This document shows, in pieces, positions 49,194 through 57,829 of a stretch of DNA of 64,000 nt (positions within the stretch are counted from its first letter, which is position 1; the number at the start of each line of letters is the position of its first letter). Location: assembly GCA_964369965.1 (NCBI GenBank), contig CAYJGF010000006.1, positions 42,978-106,977 on the forward strand, read 5' to 3'. A program made the position numbers and the translations under genes. The stretch is from CAYJBH01 sp964369965 (GTDB taxonomy: Bacteria; Bacillota; Clostridia; Oscillospirales; Ruminococcaceae). Under the pieces are notes generated by a model. The model made no database searches, had not been told where the DNA came from, and saw only the letters and a list, made by a program, of their open reading frames with translations.

Positions 49194-49955
49194 ATGGGTA
49201 AAATTATAACTATAACTAATCAAAAGGGTGGTGTCGGCAAGACGACAACCGCGGTCAACCTTGGCTGCGGTCTCGGTGTCAAAGGCAAAAAAGTTCTGCT
49301 TGTTGACCTTGACCCACAGGGTAATACCACCGGCGGCGTCGGGGTGCGAAAGGCGGACATACAAAGCGGAACCTACAGCTGTCTTATCGACCCTGCCACC
49401 ATCGACAAATCCATCGTCACCACCGCATATAAAATGGATTTAATACCGGCAAACATCGAACTTTCCGGCGCCGGCATCGAACTGGTCGGTCTGGATTCTC
49501 GGGAGTCGCGCTTGCGACTTGCACTTATGAGGGTTCGAGATAAATATGATTATATTCTGATTGACTGCCCTCCCTCTCTCGACCTGTTGACACTCAACGG
49601 CCTGTGCGCCGCCGACACGTTGATAATCCCCATGCAATGTGAATTTCTTGCGCTGGAGGGGTTGACCGAGTTGATGGCGAGCGTGAGAAAGGTCAAATCC
49701 ATGTACAACCCCCACCTCGATATCGAAGGTGTATTGATGACCATGTACGACGGTCGGCTTAACCTCACATTACAGGTCGCACAGGAGCTTAAAAAGTTTT
49801 TCAAAACCAAGGTATACAAGACCGCTATCCCTCGCAACGTTCGCCTGTCCGAGGCACCGAGCTACGGTCAGCCTATCCAGTCCTATGACGCGGCATCGAA
49901 AGGGTGCAGTGCATATATGGAGTTTACCGACGAGTTTTTGTCTAATAATAAATAG
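49194..49955 (+). CDS. parA: Chromosome-partitioning ATPase ParA/Soj
   Basis: The 253-residue protein has the deviant Walker A TNQKGGVGKTTTAVNLGCGL (residues 7-26), DLDPQGNTTGG, and DYILIDCPPSLDLLTLN. It partners ParB (next gene) in chromosome or plasmid partitioning and, in Bacillus-like organisms, in Spo0A/DnaA regulation. An AAGGATTACG site precedes the ATG. Since both genes sit in a chromosomal housekeeping context (serS, aspS), I take them to be the chromosomal soj/spo0J pair, possibly origin-proximal, although no parS or dnaA is visible. Confidence 0.93.
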   Translation: MGKIITITNQKGGVGKTTTAVNLGCGLGVKGKKVLLVDLDPQGNTTGGVGVRKADIQSGTYSCLIDPATIDKSIVTTAYKMDLIPANIELSGAGIELVGLDSRESRLRLALMRVRDKYDYILIDCPPSLDLLTLNGLCAADTLIIPMQCEFLALEGLTELMASVRKVKSMYNPHLDIEGVLMTMYDGRLNLTLQVAQELKKFFKTKVYKTAIPRNVRLSEAPSYGQPIQSYDAASKGCSAYMEFTDEFLSNNK

Positions 49956-49973
49956 AAAGGAATTAACGACAGC

Positions 49974-50831
49974 ATGGCAAGAAAAGGAGGTCTCGGGAAA
50001 GGGCTTGATTCCCTGTTTCAGGACGTGAGACAAGAAAAAACAGGTGTTAAGGAGACGCTTAAAATAAACAGCATCGAGCCGGAAAAGGGACAACCGCGAA
50101 AACATTTCGATGAAAAAGCTCTCGCCGAACTTGCCGAGAGTATAGGACAGCATGGTCTGTTGCAACCTATAATTGTCAGGCCTATAGGTATCGACGGGTA
50201 TAGAATAATCGCCGGTGAACGCCGTTGGCGCGCCGCAATGCAAGCAGGTTTGAAAGAGGTCCCGGCTATAGTGCTGGAGGCGAGCGAGCAGATGGCGATG
50301 GAGATTGCCCTTGTTGAAAATTTACAGCGCACCGACCTCAACTCCATAGAGGAGGCGGAGGGGTTTGTGCGTCTTATCGACAGTTTCGGGCTCACTCAGG
50401 AGCAGGCGGCGGTACGTGTAGGCAAAAGTCGACCCGTCGTCGCAAATGCCATGCGCCTATTGTCGTTGCCGCCCGATGTGGTGGAGATGTTGCGTCTCTC
50501 TAAAATTACCACCGGTCACGGCAAAGCACTTTTGTCCCTCGATGATCCGGACATGCAGGTGGACATAGCACGCTCTATTGTGGAGGAGGATTTAAACGTC
50601 CGACAGACCGAGATGCTGTGCAAAAAATTAATCAAGAAACCGGGCGGTTCACAGCAAAAACTGAAACTGCGCCCGACCATCGCCACCGAGGTGGAGATAG
50701 CATTGCAGGAGGTGCTCGGCACCGAGGTCAAGATAAACTATAAAAACGGCAAAGGACGAATTGAGGTTAACTTTTACAGCGACGACCAGCTGAAAAGTTT
50801 TGCAAACAGGCTCGGGGAGATTACGTTTTAG
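49974..50831 (+). CDS. parB: Chromosome-partitioning protein ParB/Spo0J
   Basis: This 285-residue CTP-dependent clamp protein loads at parS. The N-terminus RKGGLGKGLDSLFQD is typical; the ParB N-domain contains ELAESIGQHGLLQPIIVRPI and the GERRWRAAMQAG box (near residues 80-92, CTP binding). The helix-turn-helix follows (LTQEQAAVRVGKSRPVVANA), and the C-terminal dimerisation region is short. The ATG follows ParA by 18 bases with an AAAGGAATT site. I did not find a parS (TGTTNCACGTGAAACA) in the window by eye. Confidence 0.94.
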   Translation: MARKGGLGKGLDSLFQDVRQEKTGVKETLKINSIEPEKGQPRKHFDEKALAELAESIGQHGLLQPIIVRPIGIDGYRIIAGERRWRAAMQAGLKEVPAIVLEASEQMAMEIALVENLQRTDLNSIEEAEGFVRLIDSFGLTQEQAAVRVGKSRPVVANAMRLLSLPPDVVEMLRLSKITTGHGKALLSLDDPDMQVDIARSIVEEDLNVRQTEMLCKKLIKKPGGSQQKLKLRPTIATEVEIALQEVLGTEVKINYKNGKGRIEVNFYSDDQLKSFANRLGEITF

Positions 50832-50851
50832 TCGAGAAATAAGGAGAAAAA

Positions 50852-52123
50852 ATGTTAGACATTAAAAGAATAAGAGAGGATGCCGACAGCGTTAAAAAGG
50901 CTCTTGCCGGCAGGGGTAAGGACTATGGCACCGAGATTGACAACCTGATAGACATAGACAAACGCCGCCGTGCGCTCGCCTCGGAAAATGATAATCTTAA
51001 GGCACAGCAGAACAAAAAAAACAAGGAGATACCGATAAAACAAAAAGCCGGTGAGGATTGCAGTGCTATCTTTGCCGAGCTTAAAAGTTTCTCCGCCACC
51101 ATAAAACAAAACGATGTAGAGATATCAGAGCTGGAAGCAAAACAGCGTGAAACCCTGCTCTTTATCCCTAACACTCCGGACGAGAGCGTGCCGATTGGCA
51201 CCAGTGATGCGGATAACGTCGAGATAAAACTTGTCGGCGAGCCGAAAAACTTTGAATACGATCCTCTGCCCCACTGGGAGATTGGCAAAAACCTCGGTCT
51301 GCTCGACCCGGAGCGTGCCGGCAAGGTGACCGGTGCGCGCTTTCACTTCTACAAGGGGCTTGGCGCGGCACTGGAGCGTGCGGTCATCAACTTTTATCTT
51401 GACACGCACACGCAAAGCCACGGCTATACCGAGATTATACCGCCCTATATTGTCAACGCCGACAGCATGACCGGCACCGGGCAACTGCCGAAATTCAAGG
51501 ACGATGCCTTTAAGCTCGAGGGACTGGACTACTACCTGATACCGACCGCCGAGGTTCCGGTGACAAACCTCCACCGCGACGAGATTCTCACCGAGGCGGA
51601 ATTGCCTCTGCGCTACTGCGCCTACTCCGCCTGTTTTCGCTCTGAGGCGGGCGCGGCGGGTCGTGACACAAGAGGGCTTATCCGTCAACATCAATTTCAA
51701 AAGGTGGAGTTAGTCAAGTTCACAACTCCGGAACAGAGTTTTGAGGAACTGGAGATGCTCACCCGCGACGCCGAGCGTTGCCTTGAAGCGTTGAAACTGC
51801 CCTACCGTCGTGTACTGCTCTGCAGTGGTGACATGGGTGCGAGCAGTGCTAAGACCTACGACATCGAAGTTTGGCTGCCCTCCTACGGTCGATACGCCGA
51901 GATATCCTCCTGCTCCAACTTTATCGATTATCAGGCGCGTCGTATGGCGATCAGATACCGCACCGCCGAGGGGAAAACCCAACTGGTGCACACCCTCAAC
52001 GGCAGTGGGCTCGCAGTAGGACGCACCACCGCCGCAATACTTGAAAACTATCAAAACGGTGACGGCTCGGTCAGCGTGCCGGAGGTACTGCAAAAATATG
52101 TAGGGACGGACATTATACGTTAA
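50852..52123 (+). CDS. serS: Seryl-tRNA synthetase
   Basis: This 423-residue class II synthetase has the N-terminal coiled coil (about 1-100, DIKRIREDADSVKKALAGRG) and the catalytic domain with GLDYYLIPTAEVPVTNLHRD, YCAYSACFRSEAGAAGRDTR, GLIRQHQFQKVELVKFT (motif 2) and LNGSGLAVGRTTAAILENYQ (motif 3). It charges the tRNA-Ser family, including the tRNA gene at 29218. An AAGGAG site precedes it 20 bases after parB. Confidence 0.96.
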   Translation: MLDIKRIREDADSVKKALAGRGKDYGTEIDNLIDIDKRRRALASENDNLKAQQNKKNKEIPIKQKAGEDCSAIFAELKSFSATIKQNDVEISELEAKQRETLLFIPNTPDESVPIGTSDADNVEIKLVGEPKNFEYDPLPHWEIGKNLGLLDPERAGKVTGARFHFYKGLGAALERAVINFYLDTHTQSHGYTEIIPPYIVNADSMTGTGQLPKFKDDAFKLEGLDYYLIPTAEVPVTNLHRDEILTEAELPLRYCAYSACFRSEAGAAGRDTRGLIRQHQFQKVELVKFTTPEQSFEELEMLTRDAERCLEALKLPYRRVLLCSGDMGASSAKTYDIEVWLPSYGRYAEISSCSNFIDYQARRMAIRYRTAEGKTQLVHTLNGSGLAVGRTTAAILENYQNGDGSVSVPEVLQKYVGTDIIR

Positions 52124-52205
52124 CAGCCGACTTTCGAACTGTAAGTTTTTTCTTTCAAGCGTGTGGTGAAACCGAAAAAACATAAATTAAGAAATGGAAC
52201 AAAAT

Positions 52206-52922
52206 ATGAATAAAGACAACGAGCGCAGTATCGCCCTATTGATAGACGCGGAGAATATCTCGCCACGTTATATTAAGTTTATCTTAGACGAGCTGTCGCA
52301 CGAGTGGACACCTGCCTACCGTCGTATCTACGGTGACTTTACCAGCACCGACATGACTGCATGGAAAAAACTACTTTTGGAGTACGGCATTAATCCGGTG
52401 CAACAGTTCAGCTATACCCAGGGTAAAAACGCAACCGACAGCGCGATGATTATAGATGCGATGGACATCCTCTATGCCGAGAATGTGGACGGATTTTGTA
52501 TCGTGTCGTCCGACAGTGACTTTACACGGCTTGCACTGCGTCTGCGCGAGTCCGCGATGTATGTGCTCGGCATGGGCGAGCAGAAAACACCGGTGGCATT
52601 TCGCTCCGCCTGCAACAAGTTTACTATCCTTGAAACGCTGTTTGTGGAGGAAAAACCCCAGAACAAAAAGCAAAAACTTCCTCAAAAGATGATAGAAGAG
52701 ATGATGAAGATTATCGAAAAGGATTCGGAAGAGGACGGTTGGATGATGTTATCCAAACTCGGCACCATCATCTCACGTAAATTCCCGGATTTTGACTCCC
52801 GCAACTACGGCTATGCAAAGCTATATAAACTGCTGGAGAACACCGGTATGTTCGAGACTAAACTCGAATTTGACGAAAAGGGCAACAGCCGCAGTATCGT
52901 GATGGTCAAGAATAAAAAATAG
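52206..52922 (+). CDS. NYN-domain protein with LOTUS/OST-HTH-like C-terminus
   Basis: This 238-residue protein begins with a NYN (PIN-like) nuclease fold: IALLIDAENISPRYIKFIL, FSYTQGKNATDSAMIIDAMD and FCIVSSDSDFTRLALRLRE carry the conserved aspartates of the metal site. The C-terminal 80 residues (about 160-238: WMMLSKLGTIISRKFPDFDS, YAKLYKLLENTGMF) look like an OST-HTH/LOTUS domain, an RNA-binding module. It is likely an RNase or RNA-processing factor. ATG 52194 is an alternative start. Confidence 0.85.
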   Translation: MNKDNERSIALLIDAENISPRYIKFILDELSHEWTPAYRRIYGDFTSTDMTAWKKLLLEYGINPVQQFSYTQGKNATDSAMIIDAMDILYAENVDGFCIVSSDSDFTRLALRLRESAMYVLGMGEQKTPVAFRSACNKFTILETLFVEEKPQNKKQKLPQKMIEEMMKIIEKDSEEDGWMMLSKLGTIISRKFPDFDSRNYGYAKLYKLLENTGMFETKLEFDEKGNSRSIVMVKNKK

Positions 52923-52975
52923 CTGAAAATCTTGCAAATATCACATTTTGGTGGTAAAATATAAAAGGAAATTCA

Positions 52976-53752
52976 ATGAGCTACACCCCCCTTTCCATTT
53001 CAATAGTCAACTACAACTGTGTCGACGAGACATTGAAGGCGATAAAGAGCATTTTAAAACACACCAAAGGCATTGAGTTTACCCTCTATGTCATCGATAA
53101 CGCCTCGGACGACGGCGGTCTTGCGCGGTTAAAGGCTCTGGACGACGAGCGACTTGTGGTTGTCTACAATAAGGAAAATGTCGGCTACGGTCGGGGGCAC
53201 AATGTCGCCATTGAACGCGCTAATAGTGATTTCCACGCCGTTGTTAACCCCGATATTGTACTTTTCGAGGACAGTTTCACCCTGCTTTGCGAGTGGTTGA
53301 AAGAGCATGACGATGTCGTGATGACCACCTGTAAACTTCGTTTTGCAAACGGTGACGAGCAGTTCACTCCAAAGCGCGCCCCGACACCGCTCTCGCTCGC
53401 ATCCCGTCAGCTCGGTGTACTGCCCGAGGTTGAGAAAAAATATCTCATGCTGAATGAGGATTTGACTAAGGAGCAGGACATCTCCTTTTGCACCGGCTGT
53501 TTTTTCGTCACTCGTACCGAGGCGCTAAGATCGGTTGGCGGTTTTTGCAGACAGTATTTCCTCTACTTTGAGGACGCGGACCTCACCAGAATGATGATGA
53601 AAAAAGGGCGCGTCGTATACACACCGATAACCACCGTAGAGCACCTCTGGCAACGAAAGCCTCGCAAAAACTTCCAGCACTTTCGTATGCAGTTCTTTGC
53701 CATGATTAGGTATTTTGTGAGGTGGGGGGTATTTTTAGTGAATAGTGAATAG
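52976..53752 (+). CDS. Glycosyltransferase family 2
   Basis: The 258-residue product has SISIVNYNCVDETLKAIKSI (residues 7-26), the nucleotide-sugar region LYVIDNASDDGGLARL, and NKENVGYGRGHNVAIERANS with NPDIVLF (metal site). The CTGCFFVTRTEALRSVGGF acceptor region is typical of rhamnosyl- or other cell-wall-type transferases. It precedes the dTDP-sugar genes, so rhamnose transfer is a plausible guess. The C-terminal residues VNSE are encoded by the start of a repeat. No membrane segment is evident. Confidence 0.85.
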   Translation: MSYTPLSISIVNYNCVDETLKAIKSILKHTKGIEFTLYVIDNASDDGGLARLKALDDERLVVVYNKENVGYGRGHNVAIERANSDFHAVVNPDIVLFEDSFTLLCEWLKEHDDVVMTTCKLRFANGDEQFTPKRAPTPLSLASRQLGVLPEVEKKYLMLNEDLTKEQDISFCTGCFFVTRTEALRSVGGFCRQYFLYFEDADLTRMMMKKGRVVYTPITTVEHLWQRKPRKNFQHFRMQFFAMIRYFVRWGVFLVNSE

Positions 53753-53767
53753 TTAATAGTGAATAGT
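53728..53767 (+). repeat. GTGAATA heptamer repeat at the glycosyltransferase stop
   Basis: Five units of the GTGAATA/GTTAATA type run over the stop codon of the glycosyltransferase gene; the last four residues and the stop come from the repeat. Confidence 0.65.
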
Positions 53768-53853
53768 TATGGAAAACGCCTTCGGCGTCCTTTTATTAAT
53801 ATTTTTTATAGTCTCTCGTTATGTATTTTAAAAAAAGAAAGAGGTCAAACCAT

Positions 53854-54723
53854 ATGAAAGGTATTGTACTCGCAGGTGGTGCCGGCACACGGCTTTATCC
53901 CTCCACCCTTGCCGTCTCAAAACAGATGCTAACCGTCTATGACAAGCCGATGATCTACTATCCGCTATCTACGCTCATGCTCGCCGGCATTACTGAGGTG
54001 CTTATCATCTCCACCCCACGCGACATTGAGGGGTTTAAATCACTTCTCGGCGATGGAACTGACTGGGGTATGACATTATCCTACGCCGTGCAGAGCGAAC
54101 CGCGCGGTCTTGCCGACGCATTTTTGGTCGGTGAGGAGTTCATCGACGGCGACAGCGTTGCGCTGGTGCTGGGTGACAATATATTTTACGGTTATGGCTT
54201 CACCTCACGGCTTAAAGCGGCTGTGGAGCGCGAGAGTGGCGCAACCATCTTCGGCTATCATGTGAGCAATCCCTGTGAGTTTGGCGTGGTCGAGTTTGAC
54301 GCAAACGGCAAGGTGCTCTCTATAGAGGAAAAACCGACGGTACCGAAGAGCAACTACGCCGTCCCGGGGCTGTATTTTTACGACAACCGTGTGGTGGAGA
54401 TAGCCAAAGGCATAAAACCCTCCGCACGTGGCGAAATTGAGATAACCGCCGTCAACAATTTCTATCTGGAGCAGGGGCTTTTGAATGTCGAGCTGTTCGG
54501 TCGTGGAATGGCATGGCTGGACACCGGTAACCACCGAGCACTTTTAGATGCCGCCAACTTTGTGGAGGCGGTGCAGACGCGACAGGGGCTATACATAGCC
54601 TGCCCGGAGGAGATTGCATATCGTCAAGGCTTTATCGACAACGATAAACTGAGAGGGCTTGCAGAACGCTTCAAACAGACGGAATACGGGCGATATCTTA
54701 TCAACATAGCGGACCATGTTTAG
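53854..54723 (+). CDS. rfbA: Glucose-1-phosphate thymidylyltransferase
   Basis: This 289-residue enzyme makes dTDP-glucose, the first step of dTDP-rhamnose synthesis. It has MKGIVLAGGAGTRLYPST (residues 1-18, nucleotide-binding loop), YYPLSTLMLAGI, VLGDNIFYG and AWLDTGNHRALLDAANFVEA. ATG 53854 gives the family start with an AGAGGTC site; an ATG at 53821 adds 11 residues. rfbD and rfbB follow; rfbC is absent. Length is typical. Confidence 0.95.
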   Translation: MKGIVLAGGAGTRLYPSTLAVSKQMLTVYDKPMIYYPLSTLMLAGITEVLIISTPRDIEGFKSLLGDGTDWGMTLSYAVQSEPRGLADAFLVGEEFIDGDSVALVLGDNIFYGYGFTSRLKAAVERESGATIFGYHVSNPCEFGVVEFDANGKVLSIEEKPTVPKSNYAVPGLYFYDNRVVEIAKGIKPSARGEIEITAVNNFYLEQGLLNVELFGRGMAWLDTGNHRALLDAANFVEAVQTRQGLYIACPEEIAYRQGFIDNDKLRGLAERFKQTEYGRYLINIADHV

Positions 54724-54743
54724 TATAAGTCAATTAACTGAAA
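54724..54743 (+). repeat. Solo MITE-end-like sequence upstream of rfbD
   Basis: TATAAGTCAATTAACTGAAA resembles the inverted right end of the 30782-30962 element (TATAGTCAATTAACCTGAAA), with one base gained and one lost. It lies between the rfbA stop and the rfbD ribosome binding site. Confidence 0.4.
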
Positions 54744-54758
54744 AGGAATATCAAAATC

Positions 54759-55688
54759 ATGAGATTTTTAATCGTCGGACATAAAGGACAGCTCGGCAGT
54801 GAACTGTTACGCATATTGAAGGAGGGCACCTGTGCACTCGGTGACATACCGCAGGAATATGACGGTGCCGATTTAATAGCCGTCGACCTCGATGACCTCG
54901 ATGTCTCAAACCGCACCGCTACACTGGAGTTTATGAACGAGCACCGCCCCGATGTCATATTCAACTGTGCGGCTTACACCCGTGTCGACGACTGTGAGAC
55001 CAATCACGCCGATGCGATGAGAGGCAACGCTATCGCACCGCGTAACCTTGCCGAGGCGGCCGAGGCTATCGGCGCAAAGCTACTGCACATCTCCACCGAC
55101 TATGTCTTTGACGGCAAGGCGTCCGACCCGTATACCGAGGACGTGCCTGCATTCCCCACAACCGCTTACGGTCGCTCAAAACTACTCGGTGAGCAATATG
55201 TAGCACAATTTTGCAAAAAGTATTTCATAGTGCGCACCGCGTGGCTTTACGGTCGAAACGGCAACAATTTTGTCAAAACCATGATACGCCTATTCAACGA
55301 GCGTGAAATTATAAAGGTTGTCAACGACCAATGGGGTAGCCCCACCAACGCCGAGGATCTCGCCTATCACATGTTGCTTGTCGCCCTCGGTGAGGAGTAC
55401 GGCATCTACCACTGCACCAACAACGGCTCCACCAGTTGGTATGGGTTTAGCTGTGCGATATCAAAGCATCTGCGCTCCAAGACAAAAATCCGCCCCTGCT
55501 CCAGTAAAGAGTATCAAACCCTCGCAAAACGCCCGAAATATTCTGTTTTAAACAACACCATGTTGAGCCTTACGGTGGGCGATCACATGCGCAACTGGGA
55601 GGCGGCACTGGACGATTATATGAAAGAATATATAGAACAAAACGAAATTGATTTATATGGAGGACGTGTATGGCAAAGAGGTATTTAG
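54759..55688 (+). CDS. rfbD: dTDP-4-dehydrorhamnose reductase
   Basis: This 309-residue short-chain dehydrogenase makes dTDP-L-rhamnose. It shows FLIVGHKGQLGSELLRIL (residues 3-20, NADPH loop), the catalytic Tyr/Lys in TAYGRSKLLGEQYVAQFC, STDYVFDGKA and FNCAAYTRVDDCE. No epimerase (RfbC) is fused to it. It overlaps rfbB by 19 bases. Confidence 0.93.
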   Translation: MRFLIVGHKGQLGSELLRILKEGTCALGDIPQEYDGADLIAVDLDDLDVSNRTATLEFMNEHRPDVIFNCAAYTRVDDCETNHADAMRGNAIAPRNLAEAAEAIGAKLLHISTDYVFDGKASDPYTEDVPAFPTTAYGRSKLLGEQYVAQFCKKYFIVRTAWLYGRNGNNFVKTMIRLFNEREIIKVVNDQWGSPTNAEDLAYHMLLVALGEEYGIYHCTNNGSTSWYGFSCAISKHLRSKTKIRPCSSKEYQTLAKRPKYSVLNNTMLSLTVGDHMRNWEAALDDYMKEYIEQNEIDLYGGRVWQRGI

Positions 55689-56689
55689 TCACCGGCGGTG
55701 CCGGCTTTATCGGTTCTAACTTTATCATTTATCTTCTTAACAACTTTAAAGATGTCGAGGTGGTAAACCTTGATAAGCTGACCTATGCCGGCAATCTCGA
55801 CAACCTTAAAGACATTGAAAACGACGAGCGATACACCTTTGTCGAAGGTGATATCTGTGACGGCGCGCTCTGCCTTGAACTGCTTAAAAAGTACGACATA
55901 GATTATATTGTCAACTTTGCGGCGGAGAGCCATGTCGACCGCAGTATCACCGACCCCGGCGTGTTTGTTCGCACCAACGTTATCGGCACGACTACGCTTT
56001 TGGATGCCGCAAAAGAGTTTTGGGGGCTTGGTGACGATAAATATAAAGAGGGTGCGAGGTTTTTACAGGTCTCCACCGACGAGGTTTACGGCAGTCTCGG
56101 TGACACAGGATATTTTACCGAACAAACACCGCTCTGCCCACATTCCCCCTACAGTGCGGCTAAGGCATCTGCCGACATGTTTGTAATGGCATACGGCGAC
56201 ACCTTTAAAATGCCGGTGCTTATAACACGTTGCAGCAACAACTACGGTCCTTACCAATTCCCGGAAAAGTTGATCCCACTCATGATTGACAATGCGAGGG
56301 CAAAAAAACCTTTGCCGGTGTATGGCGACGGGCTTAATGTTCGTGATTGGCTTTATGTCGAGGATCACTGCCGTGCAATCCAGATGGTACTGGAAAAAGG
56401 GCGCCTGTCCGAGGTGTATAACATCGGCGGTCACAACGAGCGAACAAACATAACCATCGTCAAGACCATCATCGCCGAGATTGCGAAACAGGACGCGAGC
56501 GTAAGCGAGGATATAATAACCTATGTTGAGGATCGAAAAGGGCATGACCGACGCTACGGCATCGACCCGAAAAAAATCTCGGACGAGCTCGGTTGGTTGC
56601 CGACAACGACCTTTGACGTCGGCATTGTCAAGACGATAAACTGGTATATCGAAAACGAAAAATGGGTTAACGACGTAAAATCGAGATAA
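55670..56689 (+). CDS. rfbB: dTDP-glucose 4,6-dehydratase
   Basis: This 339-residue SDR enzyme makes dTDP-4-keto-6-deoxyglucose. It shows LVTGGAGFIGSNFIIYLL (residues 5-22), the SRSITDPGVF-type substrate loop (HVDRSITDPGVF), STDEVYG, YSAAKASADMFV (catalytic Tyr-x3-Lys) and RCSNNYGPYQFPEKLIP. Length is normal. The gene starts 19 bases before the rfbD stop, so translation is probably coupled. Confidence 0.96.
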   Translation: MAKRYLVTGGAGFIGSNFIIYLLNNFKDVEVVNLDKLTYAGNLDNLKDIENDERYTFVEGDICDGALCLELLKKYDIDYIVNFAAESHVDRSITDPGVFVRTNVIGTTTLLDAAKEFWGLGDDKYKEGARFLQVSTDEVYGSLGDTGYFTEQTPLCPHSPYSAAKASADMFVMAYGDTFKMPVLITRCSNNYGPYQFPEKLIPLMIDNARAKKPLPVYGDGLNVRDWLYVEDHCRAIQMVLEKGRLSEVYNIGGHNERTNITIVKTIIAEIAKQDASVSEDIITYVEDRKGHDRRYGIDPKKISDELGWLPTTTFDVGIVKTINWYIENEKWVNDVKSR

Positions 56690-56721
56690 CCCCACCGCAA
56701 AAACACACAAGGATTTTATTG

Positions 56722-57522
56722 ATGGCAAAAAGCGAAAAGATGAGGCGTGAGGCACGTCGCACGCGCAGAATTCTGCTCGGCGCGGTGGTTCTCTTGCTGA
56801 TGGCACTCGGCGTGTTCAGCATTTTTATCACCGCCACCGGCATGGTGGCAGGTCTGATGGACGACACCGACGAGAAAATTTATTATGCCGAATTTGTTAC
56901 ACCGCTCGTCCTACTTGATACCTTAACCTTTGAGTCGCTGGACAAAGCACCGCAGAACACACTGCGACAGGCGGCAATATGGCTGGCACTTTCAAAGGAG
57001 GATGATTCCGTTTTTGAACGTGATGAGTACGGTGCGCTCTATCTCCCAACCGCTGTGGTGGATAACTGGGCGCTAACGCTCTATGGGCCGAACTACAAAC
57101 TTGTGCATGAGTCCTTTATCGATTCCGGTCTCGAATTTCGTCTTGATGAGGTGCGTCAAAGTTATGTTATCCCCATCACCTCTCAGCCGATAAACTATAT
57201 TCCGGAGGTTTTTGAGATAAATAATGACGGTGACTACAAGCGCCTGACCGTAGGCTATAAACTCCCTGCCGGTTCGACCCTGTCCAACATGTCGGCGGAG
57301 TCGGAGCCGGTCAAGTATCTCGACTATGTCCTTCTTCGACAGGGGGAGGGGTATTTCCTGCACTCCATCGTCGAGAGTGAAACCAAGGTGGAGGTGAGCG
57401 CCGACGGCGAGAGCACCGGCGAGGGTGCCGGCACCATCACTGACGAGGTGGACACCGAGGCTATCAGCGAAATATTAGATCAAGCGTTGTTGGAGCAGGA
57501 AGCAGGTTCGGCTAACGGTTGA
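56722..57522 (+). CDS. Membrane-anchored hypothetical protein
   Basis: The product has 266 residues from ATG 56722 with an AAGGATTTTATT site; a TTG one codon before is also possible. A basic N-terminus (KMRREARRTRR) leads into one transmembrane helix (about 17-43, ILLGAVVLLLMALGVFSIFI). The extracellular part is about 220 residues and mixed, ending in an acidic Glu/Thr-rich tail. No motif is recognised. It follows rfbB by 32 bases and may belong to the same unit. Its stop is followed by a GTTAATG-type repeat. Confidence 0.72.
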   Translation: MAKSEKMRREARRTRRILLGAVVLLLMALGVFSIFITATGMVAGLMDDTDEKIYYAEFVTPLVLLDTLTFESLDKAPQNTLRQAAIWLALSKEDDSVFERDEYGALYLPTAVVDNWALTLYGPNYKLVHESFIDSGLEFRLDEVRQSYVIPITSQPINYIPEVFEINNDGDYKRLTVGYKLPAGSTLSNMSAESEPVKYLDYVLLRQGEGYFLHSIVESETKVEVSADGESTGEGAGTITDEVDTEAISEILDQALLEQEAGSANG

Positions 57523-57553
57523 TGACTAACGACTAATGGTTAATGATGAATGA
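57513..57553 (+). repeat. Degenerate GTTAATGA repeat after the hypothetical membrane gene
   Basis: Units of GACTAACGACTAATGGTTAA and ATGATGAATGA run from the stop codon of the preceding gene, similar to the heptamer repeats at 10729 and 45303. Confidence 0.5.
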
Positions 57554-57669
57554 CTTTTGATTGAAATTCACTGCGATCGTCCATCAGCAATGTTGGACAT
57601 CAATTTTGGGCGACCACACAGGGTCACCCTTACTACCTCGTGTCACCCCCAAATTTACGTTTCTCGATG

Positions 57670-57750
57670 TGTAGGGAACGGTCTTGACCGTTCCGAAAAT
57701 GGTTTGGACTACATCAAATCCGACGGAATGCGTGCAACGCATTCCCTACA
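57670..57750. repeat. 81-bp intergenic element with TGTAGGGAA ends
   Basis: TGTAGGGAA at the left and TTCCCTACA at the right are perfect 9-bp inverted ends. Two hairpins lie inside: GGAACGGTC with GACCGTTCC, and GGAATGCGT with ACGCATTCC. It lies in the 307-base stretch 57523-57829 between two genes, which otherwise shows only the repeat at 57513-57553 and no coding frame I would support. Confidence 0.65.
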
Positions 57751-57829
57751 ACCAACAATTATGTTTTCACAGACACAAGGTATTGCAGCAATACATAAAT
57801 AACGTTAGAGTTAATAAACAGGAGAAAAA

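Noticed and set aside
49194..50831. ParA/ParB pair as evidence for an integrated plasmid
   Set aside because: The flanking genes are housekeeping (serS, aspS, hisS) and no replication or mobilisation gene is present; a chromosomal pair is the simpler reading.
52932..52960. TTGCAA/TAAAAT promoter-like pair before the glycosyltransferase gene
   Set aside because: The predicted start would fall inside the ribosome binding site of the gene, so it is probably not a functional promoter.
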